The position numbers and the translations under genes are program-made. A model generated the notes under the pieces. It did no database searches and was not told where the DNA came from. It saw only the letters and a list, made by a program, of their open reading frames with translations. This document shows, in pieces, positions 49,683 to 60,117 of a stretch of 64,000 nucleotides of DNA (positions are counted from its first letter, which is position 1; each line of letters opens with the position of its first letter). Location of the stretch: positions 1,860,001-1,924,000 of the forward strand of contig NZ_CAKLCM010000002.1 of NCBI RefSeq assembly GCF_921292975.1. Direction: 5' to 3'. The stretch comes from Vibrio hippocampi (lineage in GTDB: Bacteria; Pseudomonadota; Gammaproteobacteria; Enterobacterales; Vibrionaceae).

Positions 49683-50160
49683 GCCACAACCTTCTCACTC
49701 GACGCAATAACAAGAACATCCAAGGCCAAAGTATACAGTTAACTAACCCACTCCACAGTGACATCGGATTAAAAGTGACATCGTTGATTAGGTATTCGCC
49801 CAAAAATATCAACACTTCAAGCACGACAGAGAGCAGCGCAATGATGGTTGCCTGCTGCCAAAGTGCCATATTTCTTAACACTAAGAAGTTTAACGCGACA
49901 ATATAGATGATGATCGACATCATCATGCCACGTATGCCTAAGGTTGAGCCGATTAGGATGTCCCAAATCAAGCCAACGATCAAAGCCGCTCCGACATTGA
50001 CGCGATGCGGCAGGGCTAATACCCAATAGCCAAGCACCAGAAATAACCAAGACGGGCGAACAAAGTCCAATACACCAGGCCATGGGATGGTTTGCAATAC
50101 CAGTGCAATGACCAAAGTAATGGCAATAACCAGATGACTTCTAAAAACACGACTACTCAT
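49672..50160 (-). CDS. mreD: Rod shape-determining protein MreD
   Basis: This 162-residue inner-membrane protein has about five hydrophobic helices and the family segment PWPGVLDFVRPSWLFLVLGYWVLALPHRVNVG near residues 27-58. It belongs to the elongasome with MreB, MreC, RodA and PBP2. The stop codon lies within the 15-bp repeat and overlaps maf. mreC ends 16 bases upstream. Confidence 0.96.
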   Translation of the reverse strand: MSSRVFRSHLVIAITLVIALVLQTIPWPGVLDFVRPSWLFLVLGYWVLALPHRVNVGAALIVGLIWDILIGSTLGIRGMMMSIIIYIVALNFLVLRNMALWQQATIIALLSVVLEVLIFLGEYLINDVTFNPMSLWSGLVNCILWPWMFLLLRRVRRLWHVR

Positions 50161-50176
50161 TGTTGGCTATCACCCT

Positions 50177-51040
50177 TTATTCCGCATTCAAGACACTGTC
50201 CACTTCTTGGTCTGGCTTATCATCACTAGGCCAGATCAGTAGCAGATAGCGTAATCGATCAAAATCCACCACAGGTCTCGCCTCAATATTGGCAAACTCT
50301 CGGCGGTTGTCTCGTTCAACGACGTTGACGTAAGCAACAGGATATCCCTCAGGGTAAATACCACCTAGGCCCGATGTCACCAGCAGGTCATCGGTTTGGA
50401 TATCGGTGCTGGTCGGAATGTGCTCCAATTGGATTTCATCGATAGTGCCATTACCAGAGGCAATGACGCGAATGTCATTACGAATCACTTGTACCGGAAT
50501 CGCGCTGTTTGAATCGGTTAACAGCATCACTCGACTATTATGAGCGCCAACAAAGGTGATCTGACCAACAATCCCTTTCTCATTGATCACCGGTTGTCCT
50601 TCATAGACACCGTCAATCTTACCTTTATCAATCACTACCTGATGGCGATAAGGAGAGGTATCGACGGCCATTACCTCAGTGACCATCTTTTTCTCATCAC
50701 GGATAAAAGAGGACCCAAGAAGCTCACGTAAGCGTTGATTCTCTTCACGATATTGATCAAATAGAATCAGGTCACTTTTAAGGCGCAACACTTCGCGTTT
50801 AAGATTGGTATTTTGCACAAACAGTTCTTGACGTGAGTTTATCCGTTCATAAACACCATCAAACATTGAACGAGGAAGATTGGCAGCATACTGAATCGGC
50901 GCTACCGCACTGTTGAGCAGATAACGAAATTGCGAAAACGTGCCTAAACGACTATCAGCCAGCATAAGGCCGGCTGATAGTGTCACAGCAAGAAACAACC
51001 TAAGTTGTAGTGAAGGGCCTCGACCAAATATTGGTTTCAT
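50177..51040 (-). CDS. mreC: Rod shape-determining protein MreC
   Basis: The 287-residue protein has a short cytoplasmic tail and one membrane helix (about 12-28). A coiled coil (about 65-110; LFVQNTNLKREVLRLKSDL) precedes a beta-sandwich periplasmic domain with GVYEGQPVINEKGIVGQI and LVTSGLGGIYPEGYPVA. It links MreB to the periplasmic cell-wall synthases. It starts 61 bases after mreB. Confidence 0.97.
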   Translation of the reverse strand: MKPIFGRGPSLQLRLFLAVTLSAGLMLADSRLGTFSQFRYLLNSAVAPIQYAANLPRSMFDGVYERINSRQELFVQNTNLKREVLRLKSDLILFDQYREENQRLRELLGSSFIRDEKKMVTEVMAVDTSPYRHQVVIDKGKIDGVYEGQPVINEKGIVGQITFVGAHNSRVMLLTDSNSAIPVQVIRNDIRVIASGNGTIDEIQLEHIPTSTDIQTDDLLVTSGLGGIYPEGYPVAYVNVVERDNRREFANIEARPVVDFDRLRYLLLIWPSDDKPDQEVDSVLNAE

Positions 51041-51101
51041 GTAGTGATAATCCTGATGTGGACTCCAGTTTTAGTGCCACACCAAAACCAGAGTGAAACC
51101 A

Positions 51102-52187
<1,086 letters not shown>

Positions 52188-52295
52188 CTAAATGTACCAA
52201 CGCAACGCTATATCAGCAAGGCATTGAAGCAGAAACATTGCATGAAAGCCTCATTTTCTTACAGTTTCCTTACTTAACACTAAAATTAAGGCTCA

Positions 52296-55200
52296 TTATT
52301 GCCCAGTTAACCCCGGTTCACCCCGGAAAATTATTCGGTCGTTACCGCGGTAAGCGCCAAAAGTCACCAAAGTGGAGGGATCTTCATCACCTTCGTCCCG
52401 CCAATTAAACTGTAGCCAAGGTTGGGTAAAGTGATTACCCGAACAATTGATATCTGGCGGATTACTGGCCGCCGAATCCCCTTGCCTTAAGAATAATCTC
52501 ACTTGTTCGATGTCCGTATTGGTGCCTGAACGTGATACTCGTAAGGCATTATTCTCACCATCTGCCACCTTAGCTTCACCCGATGAAAGGGTAAACTGGG
52601 CGTTGCTACTGACACCTGACAATAAACAAAGCTTGTCCACATCAAACTCTGACGCACTATCGTCGCTATTGGTGACAAATCCTGTGCCGTCAAAATACTC
52701 TACTTTCAACGGCACGCTAATACTGTTGCTCACGTTACCCGCCACATCCGCGAGCGCCATGCGCCCATAACGTACTTTAGGTTGATGACTCAGCACGCTG
52801 GAATATTCATCACTGCCCCAAACATAGGTGACAGGATCGCCAAGTGGACCCGCCGCGATATCCAGAGCAAGACTCGTTATCAGCGTCGCTGAATCGGTAT
52901 TGAAAGGACCATCGGCAACCGTCCGTCTGACTTCAGTATCCGGTTTGCGACCAAACACAATACCTTGCAGCACAGGGGACCAAACTGAGACCTCTGTATC
53001 ACCACTCACTTCGGCTTCCCAAGTGTCGTCACTGTACCAATTCTCAATGCGGGAGGCATATCCTTGCGAGTCACTCAGTGACGGGAACTCCACTCGATTG
53101 CCTTCAAAGCCACTTAGGTGGTAATTACTCAGCTTGTTACCTAAAGCCGAATAAGCGTACGCTGTCGCGGTGACCTGACTAAATGGCTGATCCATATAGT
53201 TCACATAGCCCTGATTAGCGGGTTCATTCCACTCAAGGCTCTCTAAGGTGAAATAAGCCGGATAAAAGCGTCCTAAGGTTCGAGCGCCATCAACAATGCC
53301 ATTCTCAATGTCGCCATAGTTGGAACCTGTCGAGTCAGCAGTAATCGTAAAACTCCCCACCTCGCTGATAGTCAACTGTCCAAAGTTAAGGAAATAATCA
53401 CTGTTGACAACACCATCGGTTTTACCCTGTGTAATGATGCCACCGAGTTGACCATCACTTCCTCCGCTCGGAGTCACCACCTTATGACTCAGCGTCACGC
53501 TATCGGACCAAGCATCTTTGGCAAAGTAGTTTTTGGTCACTAACGAGTCATCGGTGCAGAAAGTATCATGAGTCTGATCGCCAGCATCCAACCCGTCTCG
53601 CCATTTTATGGGTTTAATCGACAAGTCAAACTCTTGTCCTGCCGCCCGGTAAGCGCCCTCGGCTTGTGTGGTTGGATTCGTATTACTGGTGCCATTCGCC
53701 ATCGCATTGTTACTATCACAAATTGCCATAGTCCACGGGCGAGCTTGTACGGTGACAATACCATCGTAAGTTCGGCAATCTTCGTCTACCAAGGACGCCT
53801 CATCGTCTTCTTCCGACGAGCAAACGGTGGAAGAAACAGTAAACGTGATCTTGCCCGCTTCATCATACTTGACCTTACTGTATGCAGAAGGGTCACTTTC
53901 GGTCGAATCAAAAGAGAGTTGTAAATCCACTGTGTTTGAATCAGGTGTCGTCACGTATTGCTGATTGCTGCCAAGCACTTGCGCTGTCTGTCGTGCAACG
54001 GGAATGGTTGGTTTAGCGTAACTCACCGAGCCGAGGTCTACAGCCTGATTGCCGACAAACTCAGGGGAAGCGACGGGGGTTCCATTAGCGTGACATTCAA
54101 GCGGTGTGAGCGAAAAATCTGCTTCTCCACCCGCAACCATATTGATCGTAGCAGGCAACACTCGATAACGCTGAGGCACAAACTTCACGGTTTCACTCGC
54201 ACTGGAGTATTGGGTATCATCAACCGTAATATAAGCACCAACCGAGAGTTCCGTTACCTGAGTAGAGTCGAGATTAAAGGTTGCCACACCACTGTCAGCC
54301 ATACTATTCATTGAAGAGCCGTTATTGAGCGTTAGAGTGACATGACCAAAATAGGTCAGATCTAGATCTTCATCCTTATGTACTTCAACCCGAACAGGAA
54401 CCGTTTCACAGGTTAATGCGAGTGACGTTTCTGGCTCGACAAACACCTCATAACCTTCAGGTTCAGGGATATCACCACATCCTTGCGGCTGATAGGCTTT
54501 AATCCAACTGGTGCTGCTAGCCTTAAACTCTACTTGCGCGGCAATCATGGCGCCGGTGTATTGAAAGCGATCCACTTTGTCTAGCTTAAAGCCACCATGA
54601 TCTTCTGGAGAGACATACCAGTTAGCATTGATCGTCACATCATGGCTATTACCGCCATCAAAGTCTAAACCGCTCTTGTTGCCGTGACCAATCAAGGTAA
54701 GATCGTCAGGGGTGACTGGGTTGGTATCCAATGAAGTGGTATTAATACTCACACGATCAGCACCAATTGAGATCTCGTTATAATGAAGCACCACTGGACC
54801 ATCAACAATAATATGAGCATCATTTTCATGAATCGTAATATCACCGATCCAATACTCTCCAGACTCCAAAATTAATCGGCTACCATTTCGACCAAATGAC
54901 AGAGATTTGTAGTTTCCGGGCGTACTGATAGTCACAGTGCTTGCATCGGGCACCACAATGTCATCGCCAGTGGCAGTGAATCTTTCCGGCTCGGGTGGGG
55001 TGCCATCAAACAGAATTCGCTCCGTTGCGGCACATGAAATTACCGTCCCATCATAAAGCTTACAACCTCCAACATCTTTCAAGCTAAAGTCTTTAAAAGA
55101 TAACGGAGTCTCATTCGGCAAAAACAGCCAGTTACCAGCTCCGTTTCCTTTCTCCACTTCTATCTTGGCGTTACTATGAAGTTCACCCTGATTGTTATAA

Positions 55201-56525
55201 CGGTTAGTTGCTAAAGGCTCTGGGAAGTAGGAACAGATATCGGGCAGTTCTGACAGAACTGAGCTGTCATCACAAGGACTTTGCTCATTGTTAGCGGGGC
55301 AAACTTTGGCGGCATCATCACAGTCTCCATTTAGAGAACAATAGAACTGTGAATTAGTTTGATTAATATTGCCATAGGTAGTGGATACTGGACCACAAAT
55401 CTCAGTATTATCAATTGAGATACTATGAAAGGCACCGACAGCATCACCGGTTGAATATATGCCATTGTCAGTACCTGTGATGGAGACTGTGCTATAGCTA
55501 GATTTAACCGAGCCACACACCTTAATCTCTTTCAAATCAATGCCATTATTGGAGGTGATATCGCCGATCACACTGTTGCCAGTGCCATCAATGGTCACGG
55601 TTGTACTTTTGCTTAAAATATCACCACTGACCTTCACATTAGACAGTTTCACGTTATTATTAGCGGTAATCGCACCTCCAATATCATTCTTTTCGCCAGT
55701 AATGGTCATAGTACCTGTATGACTGGTAACAGCACCCGCGACCTGAATACTGTTTAATGTAATATTATTGTTGGCTTCAACATAACCAGCTACTGCGTTA
55801 TTTGCTCCAGAAATGGTGATGTAGTCATAGAGACTGGTAACATTACCCTGAACATCGATATTACTCAGTTGTACCCAGCTTCCAGCGGATACAGCACCAG
55901 TAACTAGATTCTCGGTTGCCAATATACTGATATAGCTTGCTGCGGAAATATCACCATAGATACGGTTGCTCTCTCCAGAAACATTAAGATAACTGCCTGT
56001 ATTAATCTTCCCTGTTAGTGATATGTTTTCCAACTCAACGCTACCGTTGCTGGTTATATCGCCAATGACCGTATTCACTCCCCCGGGATTGCTGCTACCG
56101 GTGATTTTTATTGTTCCCCAACCTGTAGTAATCGGGGCGGAGGTTTCGATATTTTCCAACGTGATATGCGCACTGGCAGTAATACTACCAAACACTTGGC
56201 TCGGAGCACCGGTAATAGAAATATTGCCCCAACTCGACTTCAGTGAGACCGATTTACCTTCTCCTATGATGTTCCCCCCGCCAAAGGTAATATTGCCACT
56301 GACGTCTAACGTAATCGCATCTAAAGAGCCGCTATAAGAAATGGTATCGCCTGCATTTAAACTAATACTGCTTGAACAGTAATATGTATTACCATTCAAT
56401 CTACCACCACTACATAGACCATTATTACTTTGGTTCAAGTCATAATCTTTGGCCTGTACTGCTATTGATATGGCGGTAGCAAAAAGCAAAATAGCTCGGG
56501 TAATCAATAACTTCATCCTATTCAC
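52296..56525 (-). CDS. mshQ: MSHA pilus biogenesis protein MshQ, with N-terminal repeat domain
   Basis: This 1409-residue secreted protein has a signal peptide (about 1-25, VQAKDY). Residues about 74-395 consist of roughly eight copies of a 35-40 residue unit of the form G-ITSNNxVxLxNIxVxGxVxS-xTxxITGxxN. This is a regular beta pattern that suggests a solenoid. A cysteine-rich linker (about 385-430) and a large DUF6701-like C-terminal half follow. MshQ is the last gene of the msh row; its exact role in pilus function or adhesion is unsettled. Its start overlaps the mshP stop by 8 bases. Assignment rests on position and general character, so the name is likely, the function less so. Confidence 0.85.
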   Translation of the reverse strand: MNRMKLLITRAILLFATAISIAVQAKDYDLNQSNNGLCSGGRLNGNTYYCSSSISLNAGDTISYSGSLDAITLDVSGNITFGGGNIIGEGKSVSLKSSWGNISITGAPSQVFGSITASAHITLENIETSAPITTGWGTIKITGSSNPGGVNTVIGDITSNGSVELENISLTGKINTGSYLNVSGESNRIYGDISAASYISILATENLVTGAVSAGSWVQLSNIDVQGNVTSLYDYITISGANNAVAGYVEANNNITLNSIQVAGAVTSHTGTMTITGEKNDIGGAITANNNVKLSNVKVSGDILSKSTTVTIDGTGNSVIGDITSNNGIDLKEIKVCGSVKSSYSTVSITGTDNGIYSTGDAVGAFHSISIDNTEICGPVSTTYGNINQTNSQFYCSLNGDCDDAAKVCPANNEQSPCDDSSVLSELPDICSYFPEPLATNRYNNQGELHSNAKIEVEKGNGAGNWLFLPNETPLSFKDFSLKDVGGCKLYDGTVISCAATERILFDGTPPEPERFTATGDDIVVPDASTVTISTPGNYKSLSFGRNGSRLILESGEYWIGDITIHENDAHIIVDGPVVLHYNEISIGADRVSINTTSLDTNPVTPDDLTLIGHGNKSGLDFDGGNSHDVTINANWYVSPEDHGGFKLDKVDRFQYTGAMIAAQVEFKASSTSWIKAYQPQGCGDIPEPEGYEVFVEPETSLALTCETVPVRVEVHKDEDLDLTYFGHVTLTLNNGSSMNSMADSGVATFNLDSTQVTELSVGAYITVDDTQYSSASETVKFVPQRYRVLPATINMVAGGEADFSLTPLECHANGTPVASPEFVGNQAVDLGSVSYAKPTIPVARQTAQVLGSNQQYVTTPDSNTVDLQLSFDSTESDPSAYSKVKYDEAGKITFTVSSTVCSSEEDDEASLVDEDCRTYDGIVTVQARPWTMAICDSNNAMANGTSNTNPTTQAEGAYRAAGQEFDLSIKPIKWRDGLDAGDQTHDTFCTDDSLVTKNYFAKDAWSDSVTLSHKVVTPSGGSDGQLGGIITQGKTDGVVNSDYFLNFGQLTISEVGSFTITADSTGSNYGDIENGIVDGARTLGRFYPAYFTLESLEWNEPANQGYVNYMDQPFSQVTATAYAYSALGNKLSNYHLSGFEGNRVEFPSLSDSQGYASRIENWYSDDTWEAEVSGDTEVSVWSPVLQGIVFGRKPDTEVRRTVADGPFNTDSATLITSLALDIAAGPLGDPVTYVWGSDEYSSVLSHQPKVRYGRMALADVAGNVSNSISVPLKVEYFDGTGFVTNSDDSASEFDVDKLCLLSGVSSNAQFTLSSGEAKVADGENNALRVSRSGTNTDIEQVRLFLRQGDSAASNPPDINCSGNHFTQPWLQFNWRDEGDEDPSTLVTFGAYRGNDRIIFRGEPGLTGQ

Positions 56526-56982
56526 CTTTTAACCACAACTCATGTTGCCTTTCGACCAAAAACAGTCCCTGTCCACACTGTGCGCGACTGCTCACTTTGT
56601 AGTATTTAACCCCCTCCAACTCAGCAAGCGTTTCGCAGGACGACGAGATAATCGGACAACGTGAGTCACTGAAACTTGAAGTAAAACTCGCAACGCATTG
56701 GTCACTATCGATGGACTGACTGCCTAACGGGTAAAGCTTGGTAAGCATTTCTTCTGAGGCAGATTGCGCGTAGAGCCAAGCTTGTGTTCCATTGAGTGTA
56801 CGAACATGGCTATCATGGTTGCTCCAACGAATACGTGTCAGGCCCGACGCCATCATCCCGATAACAACCAAAATAAAAATAGAAATAATCAGCGCATTAC
56901 CCCGTTGGCGAAAGTGGTTTTGTTGACCAAAGCAATTTTTCTGACCAAAGCAATTCTGCTGACGAAAAAGTTTATGGGACAT
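56518..56982 (-). CDS. mshP: MSHA minor pilin-like protein MshP
   Basis: The 154-residue protein has a PilX-like N-terminal hydrophobic segment (ALIISIFILVVIGMMASGL, about residues 29-48) after RQRGN, and paired cysteines in the C-terminal half. I use the ATG at 56982 (MSHKLFRQQN), which overlaps the mshO end and has AGGTG just upstream. Longer starts lie inside mshO. The residues between start and hydrophobic helix are four hexapeptide copies of the FGQ(K/Q)N(C/H) type encoded by an 18-bp repeat. That makes the cytoplasmic leader unusually long for a prepilin. Confidence 0.87.
   Translation of the reverse strand: MSHKLFRQQNCFGQKNCFGQQNHFRQRGNALIISIFILVVIGMMASGLTRIRWSNHDSHVRTLNGTQAWLYAQSASEEMLTKLYPLGSQSIDSDQCVASFTSSFSDSRCPIISSSCETLAELEGVKYYKVSSRAQCGQGLFLVERQHELWLKGE
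56908..56979. repeat. 18-bp degenerate tandem repeat within mshP
   Basis: Four copies start at 56908, 56926, 56944 and 56962. The central two are ACCAAAGCAATTTTTCTG and ACCAAAGCAATTCTGCTG. They are in frame and give a six-residue protein repeat in the MshP leader. Confidence 0.85.
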
Positions 56983-57730
56983 TGAGCACCTGTATATCTT
57001 GTTCATAGATCGCCACTTCCGTGTTATATCCAAGAGACAGAGCCAAATGAATCACACTGCCGCTGACTAAGGTCGCTGAATGATACTGAAATACGAGTTC
57101 CTCCACGCTATCGGCGACAGTGACTTGGTTGACACTGTCGCTAGCGGGAGAACGGCGCACTATTGTACCGAAATCAGCCTGAGCCGAACTTGGAGCGAGA
57201 TAGCAATACTTAACGGGAAAGTCAGCAATATAGTGGCGAGCTGAGACCGACTCTGAGGTCAATGGCGTGGTTAACATCACTTGTGAGATAGAGTCGTTAC
57301 TATCAATAGCGACGTTGGCAATATCGATCTGATTGGTGGCGATATCACCCGCAGAGGTCGGGTTGATCACCATAAAATCATTCGCGCCATAACGACCTAG
57401 AGTCTTCACCGACGATTGACCTGAAAAAAACGATAACGAGTAGGGCAAGGTGTCATCTTCAAGGTGATAAAAGCCGGAATACTTTATTGGATAAAATTCA
57501 ATACAGTGCCCAGCATCACTAATGGTAAAGCTATTGGGGATAGCGTGGCGTATCTCACGAGAAATCTTCTCTAGAATAAACTGAGCTTGGGTATGCAATT
57601 TTTGCCGCTCAACACTCTGCACAAAACCTTCGGTTCCTGAGCGCAAAAAGCCGGCACTGCCAACCATCAAGATGCCGAGGATCACCACAGTTAGTATCAT
57701 TTCTACCAAGGTAAAACCACGTTGTTTCAT
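56972..57730 (-). CDS. mshO: MSHA minor pilin MshO
   Basis: This 252-residue type IV prepilin has a short leader cleaved at MKQRG/FTLVEMILTVVILGILMV, giving the N-methylated Phe, the Glu5 and the hydrophobic helix. The remainder is PilW/GspJ-like. It overlaps the mshD stop by one base (position 57730) and mshP at its end, so the minor pilin genes are tightly coupled. Confidence 0.93.
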   Translation of the reverse strand: MKQRGFTLVEMILTVVILGILMVGSAGFLRSGTEGFVQSVERQKLHTQAQFILEKISREIRHAIPNSFTISDAGHCIEFYPIKYSGFYHLEDDTLPYSLSFFSGQSSVKTLGRYGANDFMVINPTSAGDIATNQIDIANVAIDSNDSISQVMLTTPLTSESVSARHYIADFPVKYCYLAPSSAQADFGTIVRRSPASDSVNQVTVADSVEELVFQYHSATLVSGSVIHLALSLGYNTEVAIYEQDIQVLNVP

Positions 57731-58308
57731 TAGTAGTTCCCCTTATAGGCAGTAAAGAGATAAGGACCATAGCGTGAAGCGGAAATCTCGAGTTGAATGC
57801 GTTTAATAATGTTGGTTTGATCAATGCCTTGATCATTGTCGACAAAGTAATCCACCGTGATATTCACCGTGAAATTGCGGTAACTCCCGTTATCGCTAAT
57901 CAGTTCATCAAGATCCCGCTCACTGGAATTCACACTGGGTTCAATCACATAAACAGCACTCATCCCATTGGCGGCACCAAAGTCATCCACGTCATTGTAG
58001 CCCGTGATCGCCTCGTTATTGTCTGGACCAAACTGGCTTAAGGTCGTACAAGAGGTTAATGTGCCATCGGCTCCGTTTTCTCCACATCGATAATAGCCGC
58101 CATTATGGTCACTGTTTTCATCAAAAGAACGGGTTAAAATTTGATTGAAGATACTGTCTGCAAGCGCAGCGGCACGCACTTGGTATTGGGGTTCAGCGGA
58201 ATTTCTGATATTAGGGACTAACATCGTGGTGATGGTTAGCATTGCGATGGCTAACAGCACGATAGCGACGGTCAATTCAATTAAGGTAAATCCTTTGCCC
58301 CATTTCAT
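57730..58308 (-). CDS. mshD: MSHA minor pilin MshD
   Basis: This 192-residue prepilin has leader MKWGKG/FTLIELTVAIVLLAIAML and a GspI/PilV-like body with a cysteine pair (YRCGENG ... TSCTTLSQ). It follows mshC directly (stop 58309, start 58308) and overlaps mshO by one base. Confidence 0.93.
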   Translation of the reverse strand: MKWGKGFTLIELTVAIVLLAIAMLTITTMLVPNIRNSAEPQYQVRAAALADSIFNQILTRSFDENSDHNGGYYRCGENGADGTLTSCTTLSQFGPDNNEAITGYNDVDDFGAANGMSAVYVIEPSVNSSERDLDELISDNGSYRNFTVNITVDYFVDNDQGIDQTNIIKRIQLEISASRYGPYLFTAYKGNY

Positions 58309-58797
58309 CTAGCAATCCTTCTGAATATAACCTTGGGAATTAATGCATAGCGCCGAAGTACTTCCCTCCGCTTCGATGGTAATCTTAATATCACCACTGC
58401 CGGACCAACTTGGGTTGCCTTTGAGATCAAATTCAATCTGATTTGAGCTTGGGTTGCCTAACAAGGAAAACGTCGCGTTATCGCTTCTAATCACATCACT
58501 GCGTTGGTAGTCACCGTCACTCCCTAAAGCACAGCCTTGCACAGAGCCGATACAGTCTGAATTGACCACGAGAACATAGTTAGAGTTGGGATTATTCGCA
58601 GACAGGTTAGACTGCATTCTATTCACTTGGATCTGGCGAATCACCGAGGTAATCGCTTCTTGATAGGTATAGGCGGAGTAAGACGAACGTCCAAAATAGC
58701 GGCTGGTAGCAATAACAGACACAGTAGCGATCAGCACAATCACCACGATCAGCTCAATAACCGTAAATCCATGTCTCTGTTTGCGGGCAAACTGCAT
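58309..58797 (-). CDS. mshC: MSHA minor pilin MshC
   Basis: This 162-residue prepilin has leader MQFARKQRHG/FTVIELIVVIVLIATVSV, a GspH-like body and C-terminal cysteines (SALCINSQGYIQKDC). It is the first gene after the mshA terminator, 111 bases beyond that hairpin, so its transcription depends on read-through or an own promoter in 58798-58907. Confidence 0.93.
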   Translation of the reverse strand: MQFARKQRHGFTVIELIVVIVLIATVSVIATSRYFGRSSYSAYTYQEAITSVIRQIQVNRMQSNLSANNPNSNYVLVVNSDCIGSVQGCALGSDGDYQRSDVIRSDNATFSLLGNPSSNQIEFDLKGNPSWSGSGDIKITIEAEGSTSALCINSQGYIQKDC

Positions 58798-58907
58798 AAT
58801 GCCACCTACTAAGGGAAACGATAATTTTAATTATACTAAACTTGCTGCTATTCTCATCAACAATGATAAAAAAGATAAATAAATTCAACGAGATTGCGAC
58901 ACAATTA

Positions 58908-58935
58908 AAAAAGGTCAGCCTAGGCTGACCTTTTT
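58908..58935 (-). terminator. Intrinsic terminator just after mshA
   Basis: The 13-base stem AAAAAGGTCAGCC/GGCTGACCTTTTT with a 2-base TA centre lies 14 bases past the mshA stop. It ends in a T run on the minus strand, separating the major pilin gene from the minor pilin genes. Confidence 0.93.
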
Positions 58936-58948
58936 ATTTAAATATTGA

Positions 58949-59440
58949 TTAACAACCGTCAGCTTGAACTGTGATCGTTGGCGTTACGCCTACGCCTGTT
59001 GATTCAACGTACTCTACGTAGCAACGCTTCGCATCTTCATCAGCAATGGTCGTTCCTTTCAACGTTACACGAATCGCTGGAGTATTATCTACTGTTGTTG
59101 GTTCTGATACATCCCACTCATTAGTTGTATCCATATCTACTGCTGCAATAATTCCTGCATCCGACGCTGTTGGGTAACCATATGCAATCGTAATCTTTCC
59201 ATCTGTGGTTCCGTCCGAAACTGTTTTGTCTGATGCATCAGTTTCTACGCCATCAATCGCAGCCTTACCGTAGACAATACCTGTAGAGCCTGCCATTGCA
59301 CCTTTTAAGCCTTCTAGTGAAGATTCACGCGCATCGCCTTGAAGATTTAGGAAACGCGGTGCTGCTGTTACCGCTAGGATACCTAGGATAACAATGACCA
59401 CGACCATCTCGATAAGAGTGAAACCTGCTTGTTTTTTCAT
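58949..59440 (-). CDS. mshA: MSHA major pilin MshA
   Basis: This 163-residue prepilin has leader MKKQAG/FTLIEMVVVIVILGILAVTAAP and a C-terminal disulfide pair (KRCYVEY near 144 and the last residue, ADGC). The central surface part is rich in Asp, Thr and Gly, as expected for the exposed, variable region. It is assembled into the adhesive MSHA pilus used for chitin, plankton and biofilm attachment. AGAAGG precedes the ATG, 30 bases after mshB; a strong terminator follows. Confidence 0.96.
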   Translation of the reverse strand: MKKQAGFTLIEMVVVIVILGILAVTAAPRFLNLQGDARESSLEGLKGAMAGSTGIVYGKAAIDGVETDASDKTVSDGTTDGKITIAYGYPTASDAGIIAAVDMDTTNEWDVSEPTTVDNTPAIRVTLKGTTIADEDAKRCYVEYVESTGVGVTPTITVQADGC

Positions 59441-59470
59441 ATTTTTTACTACCTTCTAAAATACAACTAA

Positions 59471-60010
59471 TTAGTTATCCAGAGAAACGGTGACGCTACC
59501 TGTAGTCACATCATAAGTGAAAGAGTGTTCTTTACCTTCTTGCTGTGTATAAGTACAGGTTGTTGATGTCTCTGCTTCTGCAAAATATTTCTCGTCATTG
59601 ACGGTACCATTTGTTACAGACGGTGGGTTTTGAAGAAGTTCTTCCATCAAATCGACACAACCTGCATCGGTGACAGATTCACCTTGACCACCAGAAATAC
59701 CTTGCAAACCTGTTGGGTAACCTTCACGCACGAACCCATTGTCAGTGGTGCTTTTAGTCAGTCTAAATTCTGTACCATCATAATCAACGACATAGTCACC
59801 GTCATCGTTCGTTGGACGACCTTCCGCTTCCCATTGAGCACGCGCCGAAAGAACTGCGGTCGCAAAACCACCTGCCACACCCTCGATGCTCGCCTCTTTG
59901 GCTTGATCGGTGACGTTAATAAAACGAGGTAATGCCGCAACAGCAAGTAAACCAAGTACTACAATCACTACAACTAACTCAACTAATGTAAAACCTTTGC
60001 TGTTCTTCAT
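59471..60010 (-). CDS. mshB: MSHA prepilin MshB
   Basis: This 179-residue prepilin has leader MKNSKG/FTLVELVVVIVVLGLLAVAALP, close to MshA in its first 60 residues (PRFINVTDQAKEASIEG versus PRFLNLQGDARESSLEG). The body differs, with a cysteine pair (DAGCVDL, STTCTY). It is the first gene of the structural part of the locus and has its own promoter just upstream. Confidence 0.93.
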   Translation of the reverse strand: MKNSKGFTLVELVVVIVVLGLLAVAALPRFINVTDQAKEASIEGVAGGFATAVLSARAQWEAEGRPTNDDGDYVVDYDGTEFRLTKSTTDNGFVREGYPTGLQGISGGQGESVTDAGCVDLMEELLQNPPSVTNGTVNDEKYFAEAETSTTCTYTQQEGKEHSFTYDVTTGSVTVSLDN

Positions 60011-60055
60011 TGGCTTCTTTCTCTCTTATTAATAAAAGTGTGACTTTCTGCTCAG

Positions 60056-60084
60056 AGTATAAACTGGAAGAATAATGATTACAA
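60056..60084 (-). promoter_or_regulatory. Promoter of the mshBA structural operon
   Basis: On the minus strand TTGTAA (60084-60079) and TATACT (60061-60056) are separated by 17 bases, placing the transcription start about 40 bases before mshB. This agrees with the reported second promoter of the V. cholerae msh locus upstream of mshB. Confidence 0.75.
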
Positions 60085-60117
60085 AACATTCAAACTCTGT
60101 CGTCTATGATTTTTTTA

